Part shown: one piece after another, positions 40,254 through 51,452 of the stretch
Layout of the letters: every line of letters begins with the position of its first letter
Position numbering within the stretch: the stretch's first letter is position 1
DNA from: Halichondria panicea
Lineage: Eukaryota > Porifera > Demospongiae > Suberitida > Halichondriidae
Reading direction: 5' to 3'
Length of the DNA stretch: 64,000 bases
Assembly: GCF_963675165.1 (NCBI RefSeq)
Contig: NC_087389.1
Span: 5,051,120 to 5,115,119, forward strand
Program-made: the position numbers and the translations under genes
Notes under the pieces: model-generated
Databases searched by the model: none
What the model was told of the DNA's origin: nothing
What the model saw: the letters and a program-made list of their open reading frames with translations, nothing else

Positions 40254-42497
40254 TTAAATGTTAGTGTACCCACCATATCGATCAGGCCTGTTGCGATTTC
40301 TTTGCGGATATTGTCGAGATGTTAATGCACCAGTCGAGGGTGACTCATCAGGTGGGGTCGGAGACGGATCAGTTGACTGATCAGGGGAAACTTCAAAATC
40401 TTGCAAATCCTTGTGAGCTGCCGTATCGTCGAAATCGTTTGGATTTGTTATATCGTCTTGTGACGACTCGGTGGTGGAAAGAGAATGAGTTCTATCACGT
40501 ATGTGGTCGATATGTCGACGTAGTATCCTGCCATCACCAATTTCCACTTTGTAAGATACTGGTCCTGTCTGTTGTACAATGCTTCCTGGAAGCCATGTAC
40601 CGTTTGTTCGGAAATCTTTGAGCATTACTTGTTGACCAACAGAGAACGTCCTTGGTTTAGCATGTTTGTCATGTTGCTGTTTCTGTTTCATCTGCTTGTC
40701 AGATACGTTTCCCTCTGTGTTTGGTTTGAGGAGATCGAATCGTGTACGTACTTTTCTTTGAAGGAACAGTTCACTCGGTGAGATGTTAGTGGTAGCATGT
40801 GGAGTTGAGCGGTATGACAGTAAAAACTGAGCCAATCTTGTTTTCAAACTCAGTCCTTCTCTCTCTCCAGCTTTCATGGCTCTTTTGAACGTTTGTACAA
40901 ATCGTTCAGCTTGGCCGTTCGTGGAGGGATGGTATGGAGCACTTCGTATGTGTCTTATGCCATTGGCTTGAACAAAATCGCTAAATTCTTGGGATGTGAA
41001 TTGTGCACCATTGTCGGAAACAATCTGTTCTGGTAGTCCATACCGAGCAAATAGTGCTTGCAGTGCCTCGATCGTGTTTTGAGACGTAGTGGAAGACATC
41101 TGAATCACTTCTGGCCACTTGGAATGGGCGTCTACAACCACTAGAAACATTTTGTTCAAGAATGGACCAGCGTAGTCAATATGGATCCTTTTCCATGGGC
41201 TGTTTGGCCAAACCCAAGGATGGAGTGGTGCTACTGCAGGTTTAGAGGCTTGTTCCTGGCACGATAGGCACGCTTTTGCTTGGTTTTCGATGTCTTTATC
41301 GAGTCCACTCCACCATACGTAACTGCGGGCAATAGCCTTCATTCGGGACATTCCAGGGTGGTTCTCATGGAGAGCACGAAGGGTCTTTGCATGCAGGTTC
41401 TGTGGAATGATTGTGCGAATTCCCCACATCAAGCAACCACTTTCGATGCCAATTTCAAGACGGCGGTTGAAATATGGTTGTAGATCCGGTGTCACTTTCT
41501 GTGGCCATCCTGATTTGACATACTTTAACACCTTGCTTAAGGTTGGGTCACGTCGGGTAGCCGTCTGCACCTGCTGAGATGTTACAGGAAGAGCTTCGAT
41601 TTGAGCCACATTGAAAGTGTGAATAGCATTAATGTCAGCCGTTTCGTACGAATCTTGTACTGGCAAGGGGAGACGTGATAATGCATCAGCATTGCTGTGT
41701 GCTTGAGTGGGCTTGAATTGGATATTGTAATCATAACCTGAGAGAAAAATTGCCCAACGTTGGAGACGAGCAGCTGCTAGGGACGGTATTCCTTTCTTTG
41801 GGCCAAATATAGCTGTCAGAGGTTTGTGATCAGTGATTAACGTGAATTTCCTGCCATACAAATACTGGTGAAACTTCTTGGTACCAAATACCAATGCCAG
41901 TGCTTCTTTCTCGAGTTGAGCATAGTTTTGTTCGCTTGTCGTTAGCGTGCGTGAAGCAAAACAGATTGGTCTCTCAGCCCCGTCTGGTAGTACATGAGAA
42001 ATAACGGCTCCAATGCCGTAGGCTGACGCGTCCGCAGCCATGTTGATTGGTAGGTCCGGGTCATAGTGGGTGAGCACATCAGATGATGTAAGTTGTTTCT
42101 TTGCTTCTGTAAAAGCTTCCTGACATTCCTGTGTCCATTCCCACTTATGACTCGCTTGCAGAAGTTGGTTGATTGGGTAAAGGATGCTAGAGAGATTCTT
42201 GATGAACTTTCCGTAGTAGTTCAGCAACCCGAGGAAGGAGCGAAGTTCTTGAACATTCTTTGGTTCTGGAGCCTGTGCAATAGCATCAACTTTACTTGGA
42301 AGAGCTTGGATTCCCTCTTTGCTGATCTGATGACCAAGATATTCTACCGACTTGGCCAAAAAGATACATTTTTCCTTCTTCAATCGCAACCCGTGTTCCG
42401 TAAAAAGTTTGAGGACTTGCTCCAGATTGTGTAGGTGGTCTTCTTCATCCACTCCTGTTATCAACAGATCGTCTAAGTAGCAGATAACGTGAGGCAC
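40254..42497 (-). CDS. Retrotransposon pol, 3' part: RT end, RNase H, integrase
   Basis: 747 codons. It begins inside the RT palm with the catalytic YLDD box (residues about 7-10). Next come the RT thumb, RNase H (NMAADASAYGIGAVI, then an LEKEALALVFG block), an HHCC-like zinc region (HENHPG with CLSCQEQ) and the integrase DDE core (HIDYAGPF, IVSDNGAQF, and NGQAERFVQTFK with the Glu). A GPY-like C-terminal module follows (TGPVSYKVEIGDGR). The protein should be translated as part of one Gag-Pol; here it is separated from ORF1 by a single frame shift, so its apparent Met start is probably not a real initiator. It is not a host gene. Confidence 0.9.
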   Translation of the reverse strand: MPHVICYLDDLLITGVDEEDHLHNLEQVLKLFTEHGLRLKKEKCIFLAKSVEYLGHQISKEGIQALPSKVDAIAQAPEPKNVQELRSFLGLLNYYGKFIKNLSSILYPINQLLQASHKWEWTQECQEAFTEAKKQLTSSDVLTHYDPDLPINMAADASAYGIGAVISHVLPDGAERPICFASRTLTTSEQNYAQLEKEALALVFGTKKFHQYLYGRKFTLITDHKPLTAIFGPKKGIPSLAAARLQRWAIFLSGYDYNIQFKPTQAHSNADALSRLPLPVQDSYETADINAIHTFNVAQIEALPVTSQQVQTATRRDPTLSKVLKYVKSGWPQKVTPDLQPYFNRRLEIGIESGCLMWGIRTIIPQNLHAKTLRALHENHPGMSRMKAIARSYVWWSGLDKDIENQAKACLSCQEQASKPAVAPLHPWVWPNSPWKRIHIDYAGPFLNKMFLVVVDAHSKWPEVIQMSSTTSQNTIEALQALFARYGLPEQIVSDNGAQFTSQEFSDFVQANGIRHIRSAPYHPSTNGQAERFVQTFKRAMKAGEREGLSLKTRLAQFLLSYRSTPHATTNISPSELFLQRKVRTRFDLLKPNTEGNVSDKQMKQKQQHDKHAKPRTFSVGQQVMLKDFRTNGTWLPGSIVQQTGPVSYKVEIGDGRILRRHIDHIRDRTHSLSTTESSQDDITNPNDFDDTAAHKDLQDFEVSPDQSTDPSPTPPDESPSTGALTSRQYPQRNRNRPDRYGGYTNI

Positions 42498-44202
42498 TCC
42501 ACGTAGGATGGTTGTCCATCAGTCTTTGGAATATTGCTGGGGCTGACGCCACGCCAAAAGGAAGTCGGCTGAACTGGTATAACCCTTGATGAGTGTTGAT
42601 AGTCACGTATTTGGTAGAGTCCTTATCGAGTTCGACCTGTAGATACGCTTGTGACAAATCAAGCTTAGTGAAAAGGGAGCCATTTGCTAGTGTTGCGAAT
42701 AGGTCTTCGGGTTTAGGCAAGGGGTACTGATCAACTTCAAGGTCTTGGTTGATAGTCACTTTATAGTCGCCGCAGAGTCGAAAACGTCCGTCTTTCTTGG
42801 GAACTGCGACCAACGGTGCTGCCCAGTCACTGCTAGGTATTTTCTGGATGATACCTTGTTGCTCCATGCGGTCCAATTCATCTCCAATAGCCTCTTTGGT
42901 TGCATAAGGAACAGGACGTGGTTTGAAAAACCGAGGAGTAGCATCTGGCCGTACTCTGAGAGTGGCTTTGTGTGAGGTCACAGTACCTAACTCGTCCTTG
43001 AACAATGAATCGTATTCGTGTAACAAATTCTTTAGTGTACCTGCAGGGGGAGATTTGACAGTTGCAATACATTTCCAGTCCAACTGGAGGTACTTCAGCC
43101 AATTGCGTCCAAAAAGACTTGGTCCACTTCCAGCAACCACCACCAGCACCAGCCGAGCCACCTGTTCTCCATAATTAACACACACATTAATCTGACCCGT
43201 TACCATCATAGCCTCATCTGTATAATATGTCTTTAGCAAAATATTTGACTTACGCAGCTTTAATTTAGAGAACTTGGCCTTTCTGGTGGCCTCAGAGATA
43301 ATAGATATTGCAGCTCCGGTATCGATTTCCATCTTGAGTGGAGTATCCTCGATCTTGACTGTAACTGTGATCGGCTGTGTAGAAGGCTCGGTCAATCGGT
43401 ATAGGTGGTAAGTGTCAGCTTCTGAGTCGGTCGAGCTGTTCCCATCTGGTTCCACTAGGTGAGTTTTGAATCGTCTCTTCTCTGTCTTCTTGAACTGAGA
43501 GGGTGGGTTGGAGCGGCAGGCTGGTGCTATGTGTCCCTGCTTTCCACATGAGTGACACTCTGCATCCTTGAAACGGCAATCAGCTGCAGAGTGATTCGAC
43601 TTTCCACAGCGGTAACAAGGTTGGTTTGGCTGCGGTCTCCTTTTGCTTTGTATGCTCTTGATGGAGGGGTTGCTGGCCTTGAGTGCTCTGGTGTTGCTTT
43701 CTGCTGCTTCCATTCCCTGTGCAATTTCCATTGCTCTCTTCAAAGTAAGTTCTGTTTCGGCTAATAGTCTTCTTTGCATTGCTTCGCTTCGGAGTCCTGC
43801 AACGAAACGGTCACGTAGGGCTTCAGTGAGATACGCCCCAAAATTGCAGTGTGTTGCCAGCTTGCGTAGAGCTGCATCGTATTCTGCTAAAGATTCGTCA
43901 GGGACTTGATCCCTTTTTTGAAAATGAAAACGTTCTGCGATCACCGCTCGTGTCGGTTCGTAGTGCTTCCGTAGTGCAGCAAATATTTCTCCCTTTGTCT
44001 TCGATTTGGGAGCCTCAGGTGCAAGCAAGTCACATAGAAGACTGTAGGTCGTTGCACCAATGGAGCTGAGGAGAATAGGTACTTGCTTATCATCAGGGAC
44101 TGTATTCGCCGTGAAGTAGAGGTCTACCTGATCCAGGTAGGTCTTGATAGACTCTTGGTCTGGTCTGTAATTGTTGAGAGTTCCATAGTGTGTGGCTGCC
44201 AT
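42445..44202 (-). CDS. Retrotransposon gag-pol, 5' part: Gag, zinc knuckles, protease, RT start
   Basis: 585 codons, starting shortly after the 5' LTR and primer site. The N-terminal 190 residues look like a retrotransposon Gag. Two CCHC zinc knuckles follow (CYRCGKSNHSAADC and CHSCGKQGHIAPAC). An aspartic protease active site lies in MEIDTGAAISII. The RT fingers and palm follow (YPLPKPEDLFATL, then FTKLDLSQAYLQVEL). Homology stops after FQRLMDN; the frame changes near 42511, and the remaining 22 residues are out of frame. The YLDD box is in the other frame (40254-42497). A programmed shift at this place, inside RT, would be unusual, so an inactivating one-base change or an assembly error is more likely. 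Confidence 0.9.
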   Translation of the reverse strand: MAATHYGTLNNYRPDQESIKTYLDQVDLYFTANTVPDDKQVPILLSSIGATTYSLLCDLLAPEAPKSKTKGEIFAALRKHYEPTRAVIAERFHFQKRDQVPDESLAEYDAALRKLATHCNFGAYLTEALRDRFVAGLRSEAMQRRLLAETELTLKRAMEIAQGMEAAESNTRALKASNPSIKSIQSKRRPQPNQPCYRCGKSNHSAADCRFKDAECHSCGKQGHIAPACRSNPPSQFKKTEKRRFKTHLVEPDGNSSTDSEADTYHLYRLTEPSTQPITVTVKIEDTPLKMEIDTGAAISIISEATRKAKFSKLKLRKSNILLKTYYTDEAMMVTGQINVCVNYGEQVARLVLVVVAGSGPSLFGRNWLKYLQLDWKCIATVKSPPAGTLKNLLHEYDSLFKDELGTVTSHKATLRVRPDATPRFFKPRPVPYATKEAIGDELDRMEQQGIIQKIPSSDWAAPLVAVPKKDGRFRLCGDYKVTINQDLEVDQYPLPKPEDLFATLANGSLFTKLDLSQAYLQVELDKDSTKYVTINTHQGLYQFSRLPFGVASAPAIFQRLMDNHPTWSASRYLLLRRSVDNRSG

Positions 44203-44239
44203 TGCTGTAGGCTACTTGATCCACAATCCTCGTTGCCAG

Positions 44240-44484
44240 TGAGATAACTTCAATAATTCATTAAATCAGAACTCTGATACATACAAAATACACAGGCTAT
44301 TTATACAAAAAACAATACTAGAAAGAACCTTCTAGAACAATAGTACAGAAATGACTAAATAAGAACATGAAACCACTAGAACTAACACAACACAGTATTT
44401 ACGGAATCACAGGTTTACAGTACAGTATTTACGGAATCACAAGTCTTTATCTTAATGTTAGTTCCATGTTGTAAGGATACCACA
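44240..44484 (-). repeat. 5' LTR of the Ty3/Gypsy element
   Basis: 245 bp, TG...CA ends. It is 12 bp longer than the 3' LTR because of a local duplication of 'acagtatttacggaatcac'. The flanking target duplication aagat follows at 44485-44489. Confidence 0.93.
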
Positions 44485-44588
44485 AAGATAAAATACTGTT
44501 TTAACGTTCAATGAGATAAAATACGGTAAATAATAAATTAATTGTCCACCCACGCGCCAACAGTAAATACCAGGCCCTATTCAAGGGG

Positions 44589-44899
44589 TAGTTGGGCGGA
44601 GCCGACCGTCCCTGACGGGAGGTAGGGTTTCAAGCCTATGTCAGGATTTGTCTTTTGCTGCAACTATAGTTGCAGCCCAATCAGATTGCAGCATTTCTAC
44701 TGTGGTCTGTGTCACGTCCGGTTGCGCAACCTCAAGCAAGGTAAAATTGGTTAACACCCACTTCAGAATAATAATATTCATAGAATAAAATGATTATTCA
44801 TAGCTGCTTATCAGCGTGTTACATAATTCAGCAAGACAAATCCTGACATAGGCTTGAAACCCGACCTCCCATCAGGGACGGTCGGGCTCCGCCCAACTA
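44589..44899. mobile_element. Short MULE-like element, relative of 9063-9920
   Basis: The terminal inverted repeats (tagttgggcggagccgaccg at left, and the mirror ending cgcccaacta) match those of 9063-9920. They are flanked by a 9-bp duplication, ttcaagggg (44580-44588 and 44900-44908). The interior shares ggttaacacccact and aataataatattcatag with the long copy but lacks the LINE-derived part. It has inserted into a palindromic 'ccaggccc...ctggtgtcgaggcta' repeat. From 44909 to 45061 I see nothing coding. Confidence 0.8.
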
Positions 44900-45061
44900 T
44901 TCAAGGGGCTGGTGTCGAGGCTAGGCGTGGGTCAATGGTTGTGCACACACTAGCTAGTAGATGTTATGCCTTGCTGCCTCAATGAAAGTAAGTGTGGCCT
45001 TTAAAACTGCACTCTGGTAACTAAGCTGCTTATAGCAATCATGTAGACTATTGTAGTGCCT

Positions 45062-46000
45062 GTTGTACACAAATGGCTTGCTGCTTCATCTTTGAAAATA
45101 TTCTATGGCTACCAAGATAGTCCAGAAAAGGTCTTACTAATGGATATAATACATGCTGTATAGTTGGTTTTAAATCTTTTTTTTTAAGTGTCCTAATTGA
45201 ACAGCTCAGCAAAACTTCAAAGGATAATCGCATTCATGACACTATCCAATCTACCACAGAAACCAATACAGTAGAACCTCGATTATCCGGACACCTTGGT
45301 TCCAGAAGCAAGCCGGATAATAATGGGCGTGGCCCGCCTCCAAAAAGGGGTTCTGCTGCATCGTGTACAAACTATGAATATCATTAATATTACCCACGCC
45401 TCTAACCACAAAGCTCAGCTTGCTGCAGAGAGGGGAGGGGCTGGGAAGCCAACAAAAATGCATTACGTAAGGGTTATACAATCTGATTGGTGCATATGCA
45501 TTCCTGAATGCAAACTGCTTACGTAATGTAGGCAGTCTGCAATCTGATTGGTGCTGCATGTTTTTCTGCAGCAAGAGAACGAATGCTAGATAGGGCTGCA
45601 ACCCGTCTCTCTTTTTGGAGGCGGGCCACGCCCATCTAGCCGGATAAGTGAATATGCCGGATAATCAAATAGATAAACCACGCCTTGATCCACCTACTTT
45701 ATTGATAAACAGCAGTGCTACATGGTTGTCTGTGCATGCGCAGAAGATAATCAGGCATGTCTCCATGGTAACAGCTGCGACGCACATGCGCATTTGAGGG
45801 ACACGCCCATTTTCTGAATTATTTAATCTGATAAAAAGAAAACTGGCAAGCCAGATAATCGAGGTTCCGGATAATGGAGGGCCGGATAATCGAGGTTCTA
45901 CGTACTGTATCAACATTGTAACAAGTTGATAATAGCACCGCTCCTTAGGCTTAGATTGTTGCTGTACAATTTACAACATGACCAGTAATTTGAAAGGGTT
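45062..46000. repeat. Dispersed repeat copy 2, split by a Tigger-like MITE
   Basis: It is homologous to 41-331 on both sides of the insertion at 45269-45907. No recognisable protein. From 46001 to 46570 lie remnants with 'ttcgcgaaaac' and 'gcagcctttttgcagcatgcg' motifs and then the likely 5' untranslated region of NLR copy 3. Confidence 0.7.
45269..45907. mobile_element. Tigger/pogo-like MITE
   Basis: The left terminal repeat cagtagaacctcgattatcc (then gg) is inverted at the right end, which has gained a 3-base 'gta' just before the final ctg. TA target sites stand at 45267-45268 and 45908-45909. This terminal sequence is characteristic of animal Tigger (pogo group) elements. 'gccggataat' motifs repeat inside. 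No transposase. The homologous locus 41-331 is the empty site. Confidence 0.85.
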
Positions 46001-46570
46001 ATCGTTAGCCAAAAATGGCTTAGTGAAAACAGAACGTGATTAACATATCCAATATTATTGCACTCTTGCAATTAGTTGTTAAAACGTAAAACCATGCAAT
46101 CCATACAAACATTGCTGTTTTTCTATGATTTTTCGAATTTAATTTTCGTGGAATGCAGCCTTTTTGCAGCATGCGATATTAAATTCGCGGTACACACTTA
46201 ATTCGCGAAAACTACAAACATTTATGCCCCCAAATATAATGTATTAAGCTCACAACAAACGTAGATCTGATTAATTACTAACACTAAACACACGTTTTCA
46301 AGAGGATAAGTCGACTATCTGATCACAGCCACCATTTAGACACAAACAAAAATCATAGCTTCCAGCGAGGCGCCTGCGTGTATATATACGTATGCCCTAG
46401 TAATACATGTATATCAAATCTCTATCCCCTGCTAGGTTTTCCTGGATTTTCAATAGCAAATAAAGTCTACAACGTGATTCATCAGGTCATTTTCGATCAG
46501 TTAGTGAACATATTAACATTTCTGTATTCGCTGTAAACAAACTGTAGTGTTTTAAGATTCAAGATTAAGA

Positions 46571-49500
46571 ATGGATAAATTCGTTGCTAGCATTCGCCGT
46601 AAGTACAGAGAGAGATCCTTAAATCGTGAAGAGCAATGGCCACCAGTTTCTGGAGAGAGGCTCATCAACTTGCAGTTAGTGGAGGCTGAAAAGAAAGAAG
46701 GATTTAGAGCCGGTTTGCCACAACATGGTGTACCTAAAACTCCAATTCTCCATGGTGACCTGTTCCGAGTCGAAGAAGGCAGAAAACCAGTCAAGAAGCT
46801 CATTGTTGAAGGCAATGCCGGGATTGGTAAAACCACACTGTGTACCATGCTTGCTGAAGGGTGGGCAGAGGGCAAGATCCTGACAAAATTCGACTGTGTT
46901 CTGTTGCTTCCACTAAGAGAGAATCGAGTGTCCTCTGCCACCAGTCTCACCGAACTGTTCAAACTTCTCCACTCCAGTGAGAGGATTCGGACATCTGTTA
47001 TAGAAGAGTTGGAGGAGAAAGAGGGAGAAGGTGTCCTCATCTTAGCTGATGGCTGGGACGAGCTCAGTGAAGAAAACCGTTCCAAAGTATCATTTCTGTA
47101 TGACCTTCTCTTTGGTGATGTTCTTCCATTTGCTTCTGTTCTCCTCACCTCACGACCTTCTGCTTCAGCTCCTCTTCACAACCTTCCTTCAGTGGACCGT
47201 TTGGTTGAGGTGGTTGGTTTTAATGAGGAGAATATCAAGCAATACATAGCATCAGAGTTTGAGCAATTCCCAGAGAAAGCTTCTTCTCTTATCGAGCAAC
47301 TTGAGAACAACCCAGTCATTCAGAGTGTGTGTTCTGTGCCCCTCAATTGCGCCATTGTTTGTAACTTGTGGCACACTTTAGACCAAGAGCTTCCTCGTAC
47401 GCTAACTGAGCTGTACACTCAAATCGTTCTTAGCATTATCTTTCGTAATGTCAAAAAGCAGTTCCCTGATTGTCCGATTGGTCTAAATAGATTTGAAGAT
47501 ATTCCGAGTAATCTACAGGACACGTTTTGGTTGATTTGTGAATTTGCGTACGAATGTTTATTATTAGATCAGCTGGTTTTCTCAGAAGCTGAATTGTCCT
47601 CTCGCTTACCCGAAGTTGGTGACAAGTTGCTGTGTTTTGGTCTGTTGCAGTCTGCACGATCACCTCTACCTGTTGGTCAAGGATTGTCTTTTCACTTTGC
47701 TCACCTGACTATCCAGGAGTTCTTGGCTGCCCTCCATCTTGCTACTCTATCCAATCAAGATAAACGGAAGGTTGTCGAGGCTCATGCTGACAGTGACCGG
47801 TTCGACATGGCATGGAGATTTATGTTTGGTCTTGCTAGTAAGTGCCGTGCTAGTTGTAGTGATCAGGTAATTAGTTTGGATGATAACTTGATGGATCAAT
47901 TTCTGGTGGGTAAAAAGTTTGATAACTTAAGTTTATGTCATGCGGCTTACGAAGCTTCAGACCATGACCTTGCAAGGAAAGTTGGTAATGTAATGTCTGT
48001 GCGGTATCTCTTCTACACACATTTTAGTACTCCCTTCGACTGTGTAGCTAAGTTCTACATTCTTCGTCATGCTGCACAATGTAATAATATGGTTATCAGA
48101 ATATCCAATTGTGCAATCAATGATAAGCTGTTAAACGAACTAACTGACATACTTCTCAAAGCGAAAGGTGGGTTGCAGGTTAAGGAGTTATCTTTCCAGC
48201 AGACCAAATTGTCTGACAAAGGTTTTACTTGTTTACTCAAGAGAGCCTCAGCTGCCTTTACAAAATTAGACCACCTCTCGTTGTGTCACAATAACTTAAC
48301 TGACATCATGTTTTCATTCAGTGGCATGAACCTTACACGACTGGACTTATCTCACAACCCTCTTGGAGTGTCTGGTATACAGTCATTAGAGACAGCTGTA
48401 CAGTATGGTGCTCTTATCAACCTGAAAGATCTAAGTCTATCCAACACCCTCACTGACGATACTGACGTCAATGGAGCTCTACTGACCACCCTCTTACAGT
48501 CTATTGCCTCTCACTGTGCTAATCTGGTAGAGTTAAGACTCTCCTACAATAATCTTGGGTTATCTGGATTCTGTTCAGTTGTAAAGAACTTTCCGTTACG
48601 TATAAAACTGATTAATTTAGCACATACCGATCTCACCACTTCATTTCACTTAGAGTCTCAAATACTGAGTCTCCATCCAAACAGTTTAACGACAATGATC
48701 CTGAGTGGCTCTAATTTCAGTGGAAATGTTGGAACTCTCTTACTGGCAACGTTTCTTCAAGCGTTTCAATCACTAGAATGGTTTTCCTGCAGTTCTTGTT
48801 CTCTCACCTCTACCGACATCATATTGCTTATCCACCATCTTAAGTCCGCTAATGTGATATGCAGTAAGAAATTATTTAGGTTGGAACTCAGGAACAACCA
48901 CATTGGTGATGAGGGAGTGATGGCTCTCACTGAGTGTATACCAGAGCTGTTCCCTAGTCTGGGGGGATTCAGTATCGATCACAACCAGTTTAACATTATT
49001 CTCCATGATAATCCTGTGAGCGAGGATTTGTTACTCATGTGCAACGAACAGTTGAAGGTATATAACTTGTGTGTATAACACAGAGTACATAAAATGTTAC
49101 TTTTTAGATAGTCCATTATCTTATTATAGGTGATTCAGGAATCAAAGACAATGGCAATGCTAAGTGAATGGAAGAGAACATGTTTACCTCCACAAAATGA
49201 AGAGGTAAATATATTCTGATATGCATGAAATTTACAAATATTTCTTATAGATGAATGATATTTTCCAATATCTTTGGCAGGAGCTACTATGGAAGATGAC
49301 AAACAAACTTCGAGCGGTGAGTATAAGGGTTGGTTGATTATGTTAGCATAATGCTGGCATAATTATAGGCACGCTTATAACAATTACGAGAATAATAGGT
49401 ACGTTTTGGAAATACAGGTTAGTCGATAAACATTTGTATATATAGGCCTGGTGGCAGAACTGGGTAGTTCTCATACACATTATTATACCTCGGTGCGCAT

Positions 49501-51271
49501 GCGCAAGCGAGGTATACGGTAGTGTGTTTGTGTGTCTGTGTGTGTGCATGGACTGCTACAGCTGCTCAAGGGTCAATGAAGTGCAAGTAAGAGTTTCTAG
49601 TGACATTTTTTATTGGATTTTAGTTCGTGGATTTGCAAAATAATGCTTCGTTTTCGAGTTATGCCTAGTTTTGCTTTAATACTTGGAATGCCATTGCAGC
49701 CTTTTCAGAAGAGCACATAGCCAAACTTGTTTACCGAGTGTTGCTACTCTACTTAGTAGTTACCTCTGCACTAGAACGCTAGCTATTGGTAGCTGCAAGA
49801 GGGAGAAGAGAGCTGCAAGGCTCTGCTGATGCAGCCATTAATTTTAGACTTGAACTTTTGGTATCGGTCGTTTTAATAACAATCATTGTCCATCATTACC
49901 CACTTTTTGAGTTTGCGTGCAGCAAAATTCAAAAATGTTCATCATGTGTATAAAAACTATTAGCTTTATGTTATATATAGCTTTGGGATCTCCACCGAGA
50001 CGCGCATCAGCACCTGCGGTGCTTTCATTTCCTTATATAGCATAGCATCATTCAATTGCTATATAGGCTATATCAATTACAGTGTTAACCATTATTGTAC
50101 ATGATCCTTGTTGTGCTTTGAAGGAATACTGCATGTGGAATCACTTGTTGACTGGTTGCCTATAATAATATGTCGATCTTATATATAATTATAACTAACA
50201 TCAACCTCGTGTGTGGGAATTGAATATATAGGCATTTTAATAATTTGACGCATACAAAGGAATAGTAAAATTATTATTATTATCTTGAGCATTAATCTAC
50301 CAACTCCTACGATGAGTGTGTCATCATTATAAATATTTTCAGATCTCTTCAGCTGCTCCCAGTTTCAGTAATTCCCAACTGATACCAATAGATTTTAGTT
50401 ACGAGGTTGTGGATACAGTGGACACTTCTAGTGATGTCACTGATCCAGACACTCTCATCAAGGAACAGAGCTTCTCTCAAGCAGCACCAGTAGAGCACCA
50501 CCCCAGAGCTAGTGACGAGGTTACTTCTACTACAGCTCTGCAGTCTACACACGAAACAGACCAACGTACAACAGGTGAGTGTTCCGTATATAACATAGGT
50601 ATACATGCTTTGCATAATATTACCGCACAGCAGCCTCTACTGATGTTGTACCATCTGATTTCACTGAAAGAGATATCTCACAATTAGATGTCCTCACTTC
50701 ATATCCACGTACCATTCACTCAGGTATAATATGTGTGCACAGTGCATGCATGAGCACCTATATATACGTAATTACACCTAATTAATTTATGAGTTTTCGA
50801 TCATTGAATTTGTAGCGTTCTGTAGCTAGTATACAGGTGTACTTTTAGGAAATCTATATAATTAATTAAAGATTTTGTTCAGTGTCTAAGTTTCTGCCTC
50901 ATTAACTATAATATACCCCTTTTCTTCTCCCAGGAGCTGGTGGACCGACTATTGAGGAATTGAAGGAGCGTACAAAAGTGACCGACTCTCAACTTGACAC
51001 TGAAATTAAAAAGACTGACATGATCGTTCTGGCGGCTCACTTTGACAATGTGGAAACCTACCCTGTACAACTGGGACTGAACCCTGCTGATCATCAAACT
51101 GTTAGATCCTTATCATTTCAGTACGACATTCAAACAGCGATGGACAAGGCCTTGAGACTGTGGAGACAGCATAATCCAGGGGCCGCTACTTACAGAGCTC
51201 TGGTGATAATTTTGTTGAGAATGGGAAAGGAAGCATTGGCATTTAAAATTTGTCAGTCAGCAGCTAAGTAA
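46571..51271 (+). CDS. NACHT-LRR receptor with C-terminal Death domain (NLR copy 3)
   Basis: Exons: 46571-49057, 49130-49204, 49251-49316, 50343-50574, 50634-50723, 50934-51271. Phases agree, giving about 1095 residues. The first 53 residues are identical to NLR copy 2. Walker A GNAGIGKTTL lies near residue 80 and Walker B VLILADGWDEL near 155. The LRR region is clearly diverged from copies 1 and 2. The linker exons (EVVDTVDTSSDVTDPDTL and onward) and the Death-like exon (LRLWRQHNPGAATYRAL) are conserved in order. The TAA at 51269-51271 ends the reading frame directly; the extra short last exon of copies 1 and 2 is not obvious here, although AAGTAAGT could act as a donor. Intron 3 has grown to about 1 kb by insertion of repeats (49483-50040). 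No TUBGCP2 follows this copy; a tyrosine kinase does. Confidence 0.85.
49483..50040 (+). repeat. Repeat insertion in NLR copy 3 intron 3
   Basis: The first part (49483-49800) is a diverged relative of 56067-56440, with cctcg...gcgaggtatacggta, (GT)n, 'tcgtggatttgcaaa' and 'tcgagttatgcctag' in the same order. The second part (49850-50030) is related to 456-690 (acttttggtatcg, cattacccactttttgagtt, tctccaccgagacg). A composite repeat; the same intron in the other NLR copies is about 55 bp. Confidence 0.7.
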
Positions 51272-51452
51272 GTGAACCAATGGTTGTTTCAAATATTAAT
51301 TATTACAATTCATACAGGAATTCGAAACGTGTGGTATGAAACGGAGATCTATTTAACTCTATATATTAAAAGTGTTACCCATCATTCATAATTTTATTTT
51401 ACTTAATTGATATAGCATACGAACATGCCCAACACTTTAATTGTTTAAAGCT

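Larger units (their letters stand above)
40009..44484 (-). mobile_element. Ty3/Gypsy LTR retrotransposon, nearly complete
   Basis: Two LTRs (40009-40241 and 44240-44484, TG...CA ends) enclose gag-pol on the minus strand. A 5-bp target duplication, aagat, stands at 40004-40008 and 44485-44489. A primer-binding-site-like tggcaacgaggattg starts one base inside the 5' LTR, and a purine tract aggggaggaaa adjoins the 3' LTR. The LTRs are very similar; the 5' LTR has a duplicated 'acagtatttacggaatcac' stretch. Domain order is Gag, zinc knuckles, protease, RT, RNase H, integrase, typical of Ty3/Gypsy. One frame break in RT makes this copy defective. Clade not assigned; the integrase and RT resemble K02A2.6-type elements in invertebrates. 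Confidence 0.93.

Noticed and set aside
42445-42497. Programmed -1/+1 frameshift between the retrotransposon ORFs
   Set aside because: The overlap falls inside the RT palm, not at the Gag-Pol border where such shifts occur, and no slippery heptamer is obvious. An inactivating change or assembly error is simpler.
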